Assembly (NCBI GenBank): GCA_020744225.1
Contig: JAGMWG010000010.1
Coordinates: forward strand, 992,001 to 1,056,000
DNA: 64,000 nucleotides
Reading direction: 5' to 3'
DNA from: Paraphoma chrysanthemicola
Lineage: Eukaryota; Ascomycota; Dothideomycetes; Pleosporales; Phaeosphaeriaceae
Positions within the stretch are counted from its first letter, which is position 1. Each line of letters opens with the position of its first letter. The notes under the pieces were generated by a model that ran no database searches, was not told the DNA's origin, and was given only the letters and a program-made list of their open reading frames with translations. This document shows positions 44,636 to 55,726 of the stretch, piece after piece. Both the position numbers and the translations under genes were made by a program.

Positions 44636-46085
44636 CTAAGTGGACTTTGCGAATTCCTCCAGGTACGAGACCAGCAGCTTGGCGCCGTCTAGTGATACAG
44701 CATTGTCTGTTATTGGTTAGCTTGCCTTTTCCGGAAGTTCTATCTGGCTCCGAACCAAGGGGAGGTATTAAGCTTCGATGGTAATATGTGCAGTGGATCG
44801 TTCTCCTATGCGTACCAGAGCGTTCTGAAGCATGGCAGGTGGAGACTCCGATAATACAGGGGCGGAAGGTCGACTTACAGTTGCTGGCACGAATACCTCC
44901 CACGCTGCGATGGCCCTTCAAGCCCAGTAGACCCTTCTTCTCGGCGCCTGAGAGGAAAGCCTTCTCTTTGTCTGCGTCCCCACCATGCACCCTGAAGCAG
45001 ATGTTCATCCTACTGCGGGCGGACTTGTCTGGTACGACACGATACACATCAGGATATCTCTCAATAGCCTCGTAGATCAGGCGCGCTTTCTCGTTTGAGA
45101 CCTCTTCCTGCCCTCCGATGCGCTTTGTACCAAAAGTGTCAACTAGGCCTGACATTACCTGACCAGCTACCCATACATCAAAGATGGGAAGCGTGTTGTA
45201 AAGTGAGTTGTTCTTGGCGATGGTAGGATAATCCAATACGACTGGGCCTACAGAAAGGTTGAGCTCCCGAAGTAAATCGGGAGACGCTGGCGTTGAATGT
45301 GGCGGCAGGAGTGACTTCCGCAGTATTACGATCGCGATGCCAGTGTTTCCGATGTTCTTCTGGGCGCCGCCAAAAATGACGGCGTATTTGCGCACATCTA
45401 CTTTGCGGGAAATGAAATTCGAGGACATGTCGGCGCAGACTAGTGGCGCATCGTCGCCCTCGAGGCTCGTTGGGAAGGACGGGAACTCGACACCATCAAC
45501 CGTCTCGTTGTCGCAGAAGTATACGAAGGCTGGACCACCACCCGAACGGGGAGTGAGGCTCCATTGGTCTTCTGAAGGGATCTTGCCAAATTTGCCATCG
45601 TTTGCTTTTCGCGCGTCGACGGCCACGTTGACATGCTTGGCGCCTACAAGACGTGCTGCCTCTTGCGACGCCTTCAACGACCAAGACCCGGTGACGAGGT
45701 AGTCGAGCTTGAGCTCTTCGTCCACAACCTTGCGTAGCCTCTTGAGCACCTCATCCTTGTTGTCGCCCACCTCTTCAGCAATCTTGGCACGTTTCTTCTC
45801 TACCCATATTGAGACGAGGTTGTATACGGTCGCACTGAACTCGCCGCTGCCGCCACTCTGAAGGAAGAGGATCTCGTAGTCGTCAGGGATGTCTAGAAGC
45901 GTGGACAGTGCCTGTTTGGTATCGGCGAGGATTTCATTGGCTTCGGGCGAGCGGTGGGAAATCTCGCAGAGGCCAATGCCCTTGTCTTTGTAGTTGAGGA
46001 GGACCTGGGAGGCCTTCTCCAGCACCTTGGTGGGGAGCGGGGCAGGGCCAGCGCCGAAGTAATTGACGTCAGAGCGGTTGACCAT
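44636..46085 (-). CDS. SER1: phosphoserine aminotransferase
   Basis: PLP enzyme converting 3-phosphohydroxypyruvate and glutamate to phosphoserine in serine biosynthesis. Exons 44879-46085 and 44636-44706 (172-nt intron, GTAAGT...AACAG) give 425 residues. It starts MVNRSDVNYFGAGPAPLP. Conserved blocks: EISHRSPEANEI, LFLQSGGSGEFSATVYNL, VCADMSSNFISRKVDV, and FGGAQKNIGNTGIAIVI, whose Lys (about residue 240) is the Schiff-base lysine. The end is GHRSVGGIRASN-YNAVSLDGAKLLVSYLEEF. The intron splits the codon of the Tyr after RASN; reading through gives a nonsense tail, confirming the splice. Shares a 423-bp promoter with homoaconitase. Confidence 0.95.
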
Positions 46086-46508
46086 GTTTGGAGCTTGGGG
46101 TCAGTGTGGAAGCAATGAGGCCAGTGAAGTTAATCAATGGCGGGGGATCAAAGGAGCGGCGTTTGGAGTCTTATGACATCGTCGGAGTTCGCTTCATATG
46201 GGATGACTCTTGTACCAATCTTTTGCGCCCAGGCATGTCCGATCCCGCTCTACTACCATGGCAAATTCGAAAGCCCCGAATGCACACAGAAGCAATATAA
46301 ATAACTCGCTAGCATTCTGACCTCACCCCGCGCGTTCGCGGCATTGTATTAGGTGAAGGGAATGGGTGCTCCGTGGTCATCCAATGGGAGGTGGAGAAGA
46401 GCCGATGACCGTGACCGAAGTCGGCGGGGACAAAATTTGGCTTGGCAACCGAAATTCTGGGGAATGTGCCTTCACTTACAACTGCCACGCCCAGGTCAAT
46501 TGTGAGCT
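46086..46508. promoter_or_regulatory. divergent promoter SER1/LYS4 with a TGACTC element
   Basis: TGACTC at 46204-46209 (in GGATGACTCT) is the core of the Gcn4/CPC1 site (TGACTCA) that mediates general amino-acid control; the match lacks the final A. It is 119 bp from the SER1 ATG and 300 bp from the LYS4 ATG. CCAAT occurs near 46214 and 46380. Confidence 0.5.
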
Positions 46509-49086
46509 ATGGCGATGTCACTGCGGGCTGCACGACTGCTGAGTCGAAGGCAGGCTTTAGTACGTCGACCTCAGAATTCTTATCGCGCAATGTCTAATGG
46601 AAACCTAGCTCCGGTCGAGCCTTCCCCGGGTTGCATCGCACCTACCTCTTGCAACTCGTGCAAATGTTGTCGTCCCTCGCGCCTTCTCCACAACCACGAT
46701 TCGAAATGACAGCCCGGATGTCTTCCATTCGCTGAAGGAGGGCTCGGCCGCCAACTTCCTGTCAACCCTCCAAGAGACTCCGAAGACGCCTCAGACTCTC
46801 ACCGAAAAGATTGTGCAGAGATATGCTGTTGGCGTCGCAGAGGGCAAGATCCTCAGATCGGGCGACTATGTCACTCTGGCACCGCACAAATGCATGACAC
46901 ACGATAACTCATGGCCGGTTGCACTCAAATTTATGTCCATTGGTGCAACCCGGATCAACGATCCCAAGCAGATAGTAATGACACTTGACCACGATGTTCA
47001 GAACAAGACGGAGAAGAACTTGAAGAAATACAGCCAGATTGAGGAGTTCGCCAAGAAGCAGGATGTGGTCTTCTATCCAGCTGGCCGAGGCATCGGACAT
47101 CAGATCATGGTCGAAGAGGGTTATGCGTGGCCGGGAACTCTGGCTGTGGCATCCGACAGCCACTCGAACATGTACGGTGGCATCGGATGCTTGGGAACAC
47201 CGGTGGTACGAACAGATGCCGCGAGTATCTGGGCTACTGGCAAAACATGGTGGCAGATCCCACCAGTCGCAAAGGTCAACCTTGTTGGCGCAATGCCGCA
47301 AGGCGTGACTGGAAAAGATGTCATTGTGGCTCTGGCAGGTCTCTTCAACAACGATGAAGTTCTGAATCATGCGATTGAGTTTACTGGAACCGATGAGACT
47401 CTCGGTAGCATTCCCGTGGACGACCGGCTCACCATTGCCAACATGACGACCGAATGGGGCGCCTTGACCGGCCTCTTTCCAATCGACTCAACTCTTCATG
47501 GTTGGCTCCGAGCAAGGGCCACGCTCGCGGCCATGGGAGAGGGCGAAGCAAAGGACCATCACCAACAACAATTTGTGCATGAGCGCATCGATAAGCTTTT
47601 CACCGCTACTGGCATGGTTGGAAAGCAGCTGGGCCATATCTTCAAACCTTCGCTAGCGGCTGACAAGGGCGCGATATACGCTAAAGAACTCTTCCTCGAT
47701 CTGTCGACGTTGTCACCATACGTTTCCGGTCCGAACTCTGTCAAGGTCGCGACACCTCTTGCAGAGCTTCAAAGTCAAAACATCCCCGTCAACAAGGCCT
47801 ACCTCGTCTCGTGCACCAACTCCCGAGCTTCAGATATTGCTGCAGCCGCCAAGGTCTTCAAGGATGCCGCTGCTGCAAACGGCGACAAGATACCAAAGAT
47901 TGCTGATAAGGTCAACTTCTACATTGCGGCCGCATCAATACCAGAACAAAAGGCTGCGGAAGAAGCTGGAGATTGGCAGACACTTCTCGAGGCTGGTGCA
48001 CAACCTCTGCCTGCTGGCTGCGGACCGTGTATAGGACTTGGCACTGGTCTGCTTGAGCCAGGAGAGGTCGGCATCAGTGCCAGCAACCGCAACTTCAAGG
48101 GTCGTATGGGATCGCCTGACGCCAAGGCCTATCTCGCCAGCCCAGAGGTTGTTGCTGCAAGCGCCCTGTCGGGCATAATTTCTGGCCCAGGCCGATATGA
48201 GGTACCCGAAGGATACGAGGGCGTTCGTCGCGGCGAGGGCGACGGTATTGCCGAGGAGGATCGCATGATGACCATCGAAGAGATGCTCGAGAAAGCAATC
48301 AAGGACGCCGAAGCAGCTATTGGTACCTTCGACACCGCAACACCAGAAACACAAACAGTCAACCCTCCGGCGGCCCCCAGTGCCGAGACCGACGCCGATA
48401 CCTTGACCGAGATTCTTCCTGGCTTTCCAGAGAAAATTGGTGGCGAAATCGTCTTCTGCGACGCCGATAACATCAACACCGACGGCATCTACCCCGGCAA
48501 ATACACCTACCAAGACGACGTCACCCGCGAGAAGATGGCCGAAGTCTGCATGGAGAACTACGACCCAACGTTTGGCCAGACCGCAAAAGCAGGTGACATC
48601 CTCGTCTCGGGCTTCAACTTCGGCTGCGGCAGCAGTCGAGAACAAGCCGCCACCGCCATTCTCGCAAAAGGCATCCCGCTCGTCGTCGCGGGCAGCTTCG
48701 GCAACATTTTCAGTCGGAACAGTATCAACAACGCGCTCATGGGCGTCGAAGTCCCCAAGCTAGCCAACCGTCTGCGCGAAGTCTTTTCCTCTAAGAACCC
48801 AACGTCGTCCCAACAAGCTGTAAAGGAGCCCTCGCAGAACAGCGAGTCGCTTGACTCGCCGCCTCCAGCAGCGACCACGCAGCCTGCTGAGTCGAAGCAA
48901 TTGACGCGCCGGACGGGCTGGACGCTCGAATGGGATGTACGCAGGAGCACCGTGTCTGTGCAAGAGGGTCCAAATGGCGCAAAGTGGAACGTCAAGGTTG
49001 GCGAGTTGCCGCCGAACGTGCAAGAGATTATCGCGCTGGGTGGACTGGAGAACTGGGTGAAGAAGGAGATCGGCGCGACTGGTTAG
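46509..49086 (+). CDS. LYS4: homoaconitase, mitochondrial
   Basis: Aconitase-family [4Fe-4S] enzyme of the alpha-aminoadipate lysine pathway (homocitrate to homoisocitrate). Exons 46509-46559 and 46609-49086 (49-nt intron) give 842 residues. The spliced start MAMSLRAARLLSRRQALLRS followed by RAFSTTTIRND is a clear mitochondrial presequence; unspliced, the frame stops. The Fe-S cysteines are in SCTNSRASD (about residue 418) and GCGPCIG (about 486). Substrate-loop motifs are DNSWPVALKFM-like HDNSWP, ASDSHSNMYGGIGCLG and the swivel domain FGCGSSREQAATA. It is longer than yeast Lys4 because of two low-complexity linkers (about 580-605 and 755-790). Divergent from SER1. Confidence 0.95.
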
Positions 49087-49226
49087 GACATGTGTGACCA
49101 GCAGGAACGTGTTCGGAAAAGTATGTGTATACCCGTTTGGATATGTTGCATGGAGCGGCGTTTTCGTTTTTCTGGGTGTATGTGTATAGGTTTTATACAT
49201 GTAGATGAGCAAAACCTTTGCCAAAC

Positions 49227-50305
49227 TTAGCCCCTCGCCCTCGCTTTCAACTTCAGTTCTCCAGTCACATCTTCTCCTCTTTCCCGAGCCAATTGGTCTT
49301 CCACCATCCTGCTCACATTCCCTCCTCCCTTCAGTATCCCACCCCTCAACAACTCCACCACCACGCGTCCCCTAACAACAGTCTCTTCCACCACGCCCTC
49401 GACATTCTCTGGCCCCACACGGCCATACCATATCCCTGCGCCCGCCAACGCGTTCCCTTTCAGACTCGGCGGGAGATATATTATTACATTGCCGGCATAC
49501 TTGTGTCCGCCAATATGACTTATTTGCGCTACATCTGCCTCGATACCGCGTCGCGCGAATTCAGCCTCGAATGAGGACTGTAGTATAGGGCCCAAGATGC
49601 CGCAGCGTGAATCGCGATTGCCGTGGCCACAAATGAGGACTGTTGGTGTGGTAATGTCTTCTACAGGCGGGAGATTCGCGGCGAGGGCGTCGTTGCGTAA
49701 AAGGTGGGACTTTTGCTCAGAGGATAGGTTGGCGTGCATCGGATTCAAGCTTCGGGCTTTCAAGTACGCTGTCGCGAAATCCGAGAAAGACTCGGATGTA
49801 TGTGGTATCGCGGGTATGCGTTTGAACGCGGGGAACAGGAGCGCAGTGGTAGTGTTTGGTGTTCGACTAATTGGTAACGACGATGCGGTTATGACGACGT
49901 TATGGAACGGCTGTGCGTTTGCATTAGAATCATGTTCCAAGGAATTTGGAAAGAGACCTCACAAACATCAAAGCCCTTTCCACCACGCCCGATCTCGGAT
50001 TTGAGACCTTTGACAAATGCGCCGGTCGCGCCGTCGTCTTGCTCGATGTTGCTGTGCCAGTCGGCCCTGCCGGTGCATAGGACGACTTGTTCTGCGTACG
50101 CGGGCATGGTGTGTAGGAGCGGGGATTTGCGATCAATGTCGAGATCGGGAGGAGTGGAGGCGCAAGTGCATGTTGGCGAGGGACATGTTTGGGTGGTGGG
50201 TATGGATTGTTGGCGGAGGGTGCGGGCGGTGGAGAGACTGCGAAATGCGAGGGTTCGTATACATGGTGCTGGGGAGCGCGAGAGGCGCGCGAATGTGAAG
50301 GACAT
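49227..50305 (-). CDS. AIM32-like sucrase/ferredoxin-fold protein, mitochondrial
   Basis: Exons 49967-50305 and 49227-49910 (56-nt intron, GTTTGT donor, CTAAT branch) give 340 residues. Other donors in the area (GTGAGG) lead to a stop, so this splice is preferred. The basic, Ser/Ala-rich N-terminus (MSFTFARLSRSPAP) suggests mitochondrial import. A Cys group sits near residue 43-50 (TCPSPTCTC), then a C-terminal thioredoxin-like domain with the family motif HGNRDSRCG (about 210) and ISHIGGHKYAGNVIIYLP. In yeast, Aim32 is a mitochondrial [2Fe-2S]-type redox protein. Next to the tandem MYND genes on the same strand. Confidence 0.85.
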
Positions 50306-50765
50306 GGTGGATGGGCGTGGTGAGGTTTGGACGGGGCGAGATGGTGATTTGTTTGCTCGAGTTCGGAAAGATTCCGAAGGATGACGACGATTGCGGGTCG
50401 GACATAGCGGATTTCGGGCTTCGCGGATTCCTCCGACGCGAAACACATGCGAGAGCAGAATCGGGGTCTGGCTTTAATAAATTGGTTTGCTGTCTGCTTC
50501 GTCTTTGCATTCGTGGTGATGCATTTGATTCCATGATGGCCGTTTAATTGATCGGAAATACACGATTTAAGCCGGTACTCCATGCATGACCTAACATCTT
50601 CCCCCAAAGTTACAAAGCGCTTTTTTATATGCGAGATGGCTGCACCATAATGCCCTTCCAGTAAATTGTAGGACTGAACGAAGTCCTGAAAGTCATCACT
50701 CAATCTTGAAGCGACCACATCTATTTTATATACATCTACCTCATGTTACTTGGCCCTTGACTACT
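50306..50765. other. 460-bp spacer
   Basis: Promoter of the AIM32-like gene and 3' region of the MYND gene. Overlapping open frames exist but none convinces. Confidence 0.35.
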
Positions 50766-51371
50766 TCAAGAGGTCGCAGCATGACACATCCTCTTATGCG
50801 CCTTCCAGTCCGTCCTCTGGTGCTCTTTGCCACAATACATCGTTACTTTGCAGCTCGCGCAGTTCATCAGCTTGTCTGTTTGACCGCACACGACACATGC
50901 GTACATGCGACTTGCGTCTGGAGTATCATGGGTTCGCCACATCGCAGCCATGTGTACTCGAGCCGCGCGCTCGCAAGCTAGCTCCCCACAGACAGGGACG
51001 ACCGTGATGTATACCATGGGATCATCTGCCAGATGCAGGTAGGACGCAGGGCAAAGTAGTGTCGTTGTAGATGGAGAATCACACTCGCAGCAATCGGAAT
51101 CTCTCTTCTCGTTGCATTCGGCTTGATGCAGGATCGTGATTCCCCGCATGGTGTCGTGATATAGTTCTTGCCATTCTCGAGATGCGGATGCAGTGCGATT
51201 GAGCAGCGAGGCCGGGATTGTAGCGGTACGATCCCAATTAGGGACTTTCTGACTAGAGAAATGGAGCTGGATAGTGCGCGTGTCCATATTGGGGTGAAGT
51301 GGTGGATGTGGGAGTGTGTCGTGAAGGAGTATGGTGCTAAAAGGACCGACCGTGTCAACGTTTTGGTTCAT
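50766..51371 (-). CDS. MYND-type zinc-finger protein, copy A
   Basis: Single exon, up to 201 residues (a second ATG gives MDTRTIQ at residue 29). The C-terminal MYND finger spans C159 to C196 (CVVCGQTDKLMNC, CKVTMYC). At the position of the sixth zinc ligand, where the family has Cys (YC-x3-C), this copy has His184 (YCGKEHQ). Upstream is a module shared with copy B: EC...C-x2-C...P-S...SYLH...P.C...CE.AA (about residues 85-137). MYND fingers bind proline-rich partners or occur in methyltransferases; no SET domain is present. Role unknown. Lies 63 bp downstream of copy B. Confidence 0.8.
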   Translation of the reverse strand: MNQNVDTVGPFSTILLHDTLPHPPLHPNMDTRTIQLHFSSQKVPNWDRTATIPASLLNRTASASREWQELYHDTMRGITILHQAECNEKRDSDCCECDSPSTTTLLCPASYLHLADDPMVYITVVPVCGELACERAARVHMAAMWRTHDTPDASRMYACVVCGQTDKLMNCASCKVTMYCGKEHQRTDWKAHKRMCHAATS

Positions 51372-51434
51372 CTCTCACCGCTTTTCATGCCGCGTACCAT
51401 CTCGCCGGAAGCTTGCAACGACGTTTTGTGGGAG

Positions 51435-51995
51435 TTATTGTGCACCAAGCCTCCTCTGCGCCAGTTGTGCACATTCCTTCTTGTGATGCTTCCAGGCTTT
51501 CTTCTGGCATTCGATCCCACAGTACGCTACACTCTTACATTTTGTGCACTTCTTGAGCCCATCTGTCTCCCAGCAAGCGTCACATTTTTTTGTTCTCGCA
51601 TCTATATCGCGTGCTTCCTCCGTCGCCTGATCCATCGTCACGTCTAAGATCTTCTGCGCCGCTACCTCGCATTCTTGCTTCGAGCAGATTGGCTGCACGA
51701 AGACCATGATGAACGGCTCGTTTGGCACGTGCAGGTAGGATATCGGCGAAATTTTGGAAGTGCTCGACGGATTGTTGCAGTTGACACAGATCGTCCCAGC
51801 CTTTGAATCGCATTCTGACTGAAAGGTGGGGACGATAGACAGGAGTGTTGTGTCAAATTGCTCTTTGTACAGCGGCGTGTTTTGGAGAGATCCGGGGACA
51901 AAGAGGCTGCTGGGAATGGGATAAGTACGATCCCATTCAGCACCACCCTCGTGATTAGAAGCGCAGAATCGGAAAAGAGTTGGACGAGTGGCCAT
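51435..51995 (-). CDS. MYND-type zinc-finger protein, copy B
   Basis: Single exon, 186 residues, a diverged paralogue of copy A in direct tandem. The MYND finger runs C138 to C175 (CDACWETDGLKKC, YCGIECQKKAW) with the full Cys/His set, including Cys163. The shared upstream module is at about residues 61-112 (ECDSKAGTICVNCNNPSSTS, SYLHVPNEPF, PICSKQECEVAA), and the N-terminal WDRTYPIPSSLF corresponds to WDRTATIPASLL of copy A. Function unknown. The regular Cys spacing of the upstream module suggests a second metal site. Confidence 0.82.
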   Translation of the reverse strand: MATRPTLFRFCASNHEGGAEWDRTYPIPSSLFVPGSLQNTPLYKEQFDTTLLSIVPTFQSECDSKAGTICVNCNNPSSTSKISPISYLHVPNEPFIMVFVQPICSKQECEVAAQKILDVTMDQATEEARDIDARTKKCDACWETDGLKKCTKCKSVAYCGIECQKKAWKHHKKECAQLAQRRLGAQ

Positions 51996-52571
51996 TATGG
52001 TAATGTCTTCGACAGTGGCCCTTTATTGATTGCTCGGCATGCGGTTCTGTGGTTGTGGAGGAAACGAAATTGGCTTTTAGTGCACGAAAATGAGGTTCGG
52101 CGGACGCACTGGCCAGTTTTCAATCTCATTCGAAATGTGTGACAGCGTCTGGTGAAAAATGGCCGAGCACTCTCTAACGTTTCGATGATATTCTCCTAGT
52201 TCGATGATATCCTTCGAACCATGTGTCTAAGACCTCTGCTCAATGATCTGAGATGGACACGAGATATCGCGCAATAGTGAGCATATGCCCAATTCGGCAA
52301 AAGCCCCTGCTAGTGCGAAGCTTGAGCCGCTTACATCGAAAGGCAGCCAACGACGCGTCTTCCTTTCGCATCACTCGTACTTCAGCTTCAGTCAAATAGC
52401 TGACTCTATGCGCACTCTTTGATAGCGTGGTTATCTCCTACTTTGCTTGTAGTGAACATATACATTTTGCCCGGTTTCTTAGCTTCTGGACGTTGGACGG
52501 CTTTCACATTAGCACGTCAGACTTATAAGCATCTTGCTTCATCGTTCCTTTGGTGTTGGGGAAGATTTACG
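51996..52571. other. divergent spacer, MYND copy B / MFS gene
   Basis: 576 bp, promoter region for both. The MFS frame is open to 52419 without a better ATG than 52572. Confidence 0.4.
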
Positions 52572-54311
52572 ATGCCTCCAGATATCAATGAAGGCCAAGG
52601 GGTGGGAACTAAAGCCAGTGATGAGACCACGCACCTCCTTGCCGGCGTTGAGTCAGCACCCATTGCGGTGGGAGCGTCCCAACCACAAGAAGATGGACAG
52701 CTTCCTTCAGACGACGATATTGACCAAGAGGACGAAAAGCCGCTACCACGAGGGCAGATATTTCTGCTCTGTTATACGGCTGTCGTGGAACCAATCGCGT
52801 TCTTCGGAATCTTTCCCTACATTAATTTCATGATTGAGAAGGTTGGAAACGTCGAAAAAGAAGATGTTGGATTCTACTCTGGTCTAATTGAGAGCTTGTT
52901 CTCTGCGACTCAAATGTGCGTCATGATACTATGGGGAAAGGTATGTGGCGTCATTTCTAATCTTACATATAAGCTGACTTGGTAGGCCTCCGATCGCTAC
53001 GGGAGAAAGCCGGTCCTTGTTGGTTCACTATTTGGAGTCGCTATTGCAACCAGTCTGTTTGGCATGAGTCAGTCGCTATGGCAGATGATCGTGTTCCGAT
53101 GCTTCGCTGGTGTCTTTGCAGGCACTGTGGTTACTGTGCGAGCAATGCTCAGGTAAATGAGAATGGTGGTGTTGTGCTTGGACAATTGCTGATCGATGCT
53201 TTCAAAATTTAGTGAAAACAGCACGAAACATACGCAGGCGAGAGCGTTCAGCTACTTCGCATTTGCACGCAATCTTGGCCTCTTCATCGGACCGCTGCTA
53301 GGTACAGGCTCGTCCAAATTTCCCCCTAATCTCGCTGACAAGTCAACCAAGGTGGCATTCTGGAAAGACCAGCTACCAAGTATTCGAGGACATTTGGCAA
53401 GATTCAGTTCTTCCACCACTACCCATATGCATTACCAGGTTTTGTCACGTCTACTATCGCGCTGACTTCAGCACTGGCGGTTCTCTTCTTCGCGAAGGAA
53501 GTACGTACATCTTTAGCATAAGTTAGGAATATCACTAATCTCGACAGACCCTTCACATTCACCGCGACAAGAATAAGAACGATGCACCACCAATGTCTAC
53601 CTGGCAACTATTCAACTATCCAGGCGTCGCACGCGTTGTCCTGATCTACAACTACGTCATGTTACTAGCTTTCACATACACCGCAGTCAACCCAGTCTTT
53701 GCCTACACTCCAATAGAACTCGGAGGCCTCAGTTTCACGCCAGAGCTCATTGCTGCTGCCACAGCGCTAGCAGGAGCATCGCAAGCAACATGGCTACTAC
53801 TGATCTTTCCACGTCTGCATAAGCGTGTTGGAACTGGACGGGTACTGTTCTACTGTGCTTGTGCTTGGCCTGTCTTTTTCGCTAGTAGTGTTGTGTTCAA
53901 CACACTGTTGCGTCACGGTCTTAGAGCAGCATTTTGGGCAACGGCACCGCCAACTCTTGTACTTGGAAGTGGAGTTGCCATGGCATTCAGTACGTTTCCA
54001 ATGTTTTCACACAATTCTCCGTACTGACCGCAGTAGCTGCTGTTCAACTCGCTGTGAACGATATTGCGCCTTCACACGAAACCCTAGGAACGCTAAACGC
54101 CATCGTCTTAGCTATTCAAAGTGGTCTGCGCGCTATCGCTCCAGCCCTAGCAACAAGCATATTCGCGACGGGTGTGAAGTATCACATCCTCAGTGGACAT
54201 CTTTTCTGGCTTCTGAACGTCATACTTGCACTCGGTCTCCTGGGCTTCTTGAGATTGTTACCTGACAAGGTTGCTGGGAAGCCACAGAAAGCACAGAACG
54301 GTCGTGCTTAG
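52572..54311 (+). CDS. MFS transporter, DHA1 type
   Basis: Six exons (52572-52940, 52986-53152, 53213-53301, 53352-53500, 53548-53989, 54034-54311; introns 44-60 nt) give 497 residues in frame. The soluble N-terminus (about 60 residues) contains DETTHLLAG, a common acidic dileucine-type signal. Then QIFLLCYTAVVEPIAFFGIFPYINFMI (helix 1 with the EPIAF motif of the yeast YCR023C/zinc-induced-facilitator-like group), GKASDRYGRKPVLVGSLFG (motif A) and RNLGLFIGPLLGG (motif C). The second half ends TAAVQLAVNDIAP-like and GLRAIAPALATSIFA. Probable vacuolar or plasma-membrane exporter; substrate unknown. Confidence 0.9.
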
Positions 54312-55726
54312 GAGAGTGAAATCAATCTTCAAGTGTTTGGAGGCATGTACATCTATCCCATATCACCGTTCCATCTGGTTCAACATACTTGCGTCTGCTG
54401 GCACTGTGCATGGTCAAATCAGAGGCCTTATTTAACTACATAACCATATTATCTCTAAGAATCTTTACGGGACTTCTGTACAGTGAAAACAGGCCTTGTC
54501 ATGATCTCGGTGTATTCCTGTGTGCTGCGGCCTAGCACTATTACTGCAACCAATTTCAAAGCAAATGCAGCTACGCGCTATTATTCGTAAACCACGGCAT
54601 CATGAAACTTACCTCTTCCGCTCATACACCGTGCCACGTCCACCACTATATCATGCCGCACGCACACCCTCGCCCCAACGCATCCCCATCTGCCTACCTC
54701 TTCATACAGAATGTCACCGCAACTCCCGTCATCCCACACCCTTTGAGCTCATCCGAATCTACCTATCGCCAACCAGCAACTACGCTACCCTGAAGATCCT
54801 GTAACTACCCAACAATCTCAGTCTTCTCGACAATTAATGAATGATCAACCAGGTGCTTCCTCGTTCAAGCAACCAAAGCTTCAAACTCAACCTAGTCAAT
54901 CGGTTATTTGTGCATGCGAACTCTTTGTCCTAACTGAGAGTACTCGTCTAGAATCCGAACTTGATATCACAGGAACGCGCCAAAACCTTCTATAACACCG
55001 GTCTTGCATTTAAGTACTAACGCTCCAGGACAGGAGATGAGGTTGAGACTCTTCTATTCACAATCTGGACACACATGACACCACATGTACGTGCGCCCTT
55101 CGAGCGACTTCAGAGCGAGTCTTCAAGCCTTTCTGAAGATTGGCAATGTGCAGGTGAGGAGGACAGTGAAAAGAATAACGAGATGTGGAGGAGATGGCCA
55201 AGCAAGTGTCGATACTGTGCTGTTGGAGTTGATTCTGGAGGACATGAGAAGACGAGATAAGTTTAGTAGTGCGCCATATCTATCCAAGGACTCACGGTAC
55301 ATAATAACATCCCATAGCAAAATCAAACACCAAGAAACATGCACATGAGCCTACCTAGTCCCAACTACAAGCCTGCCTCTCTTTCCACCACGTTACAGCG
55401 ATCGCCACACCTGCCACGCACAACCAATAAACTCTCGAGGGCACCACCACAACCTACCAGACGAAGCCACATGTCCAAAGACTTGTAAGATCCCACTTTA
55501 CATCGGACCAATGTGCAGCTTTGCCATGCGTCCACATCATGCTGTGCCGCATTCCATCTGCTTGCCACTCGCAAGCACAGCCAATCGCAATCCCTGCACC
55601 ACGCTGCAGGCTTGCGACACAGGCGGCTACGGGACGAGGCTGCCGACTGTGCCGCAATGCATCTGCCTTTTCTAGATGCCATGTGAATGTAGTTGTACTT
55701 TGCGCGTCTTTTTCGTTGTTCGCATT
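54312..55726. other. 1.4-kb spacer, no gene recognised
   Basis: Short overlapping frames on both strands only. The last 350 bases form the upstream region of the HET gene. Confidence 0.45.

Noticed and set aside
47935..48645. Minus-strand open frame of 236 codons
   Set aside because: Antisense of homoaconitase.
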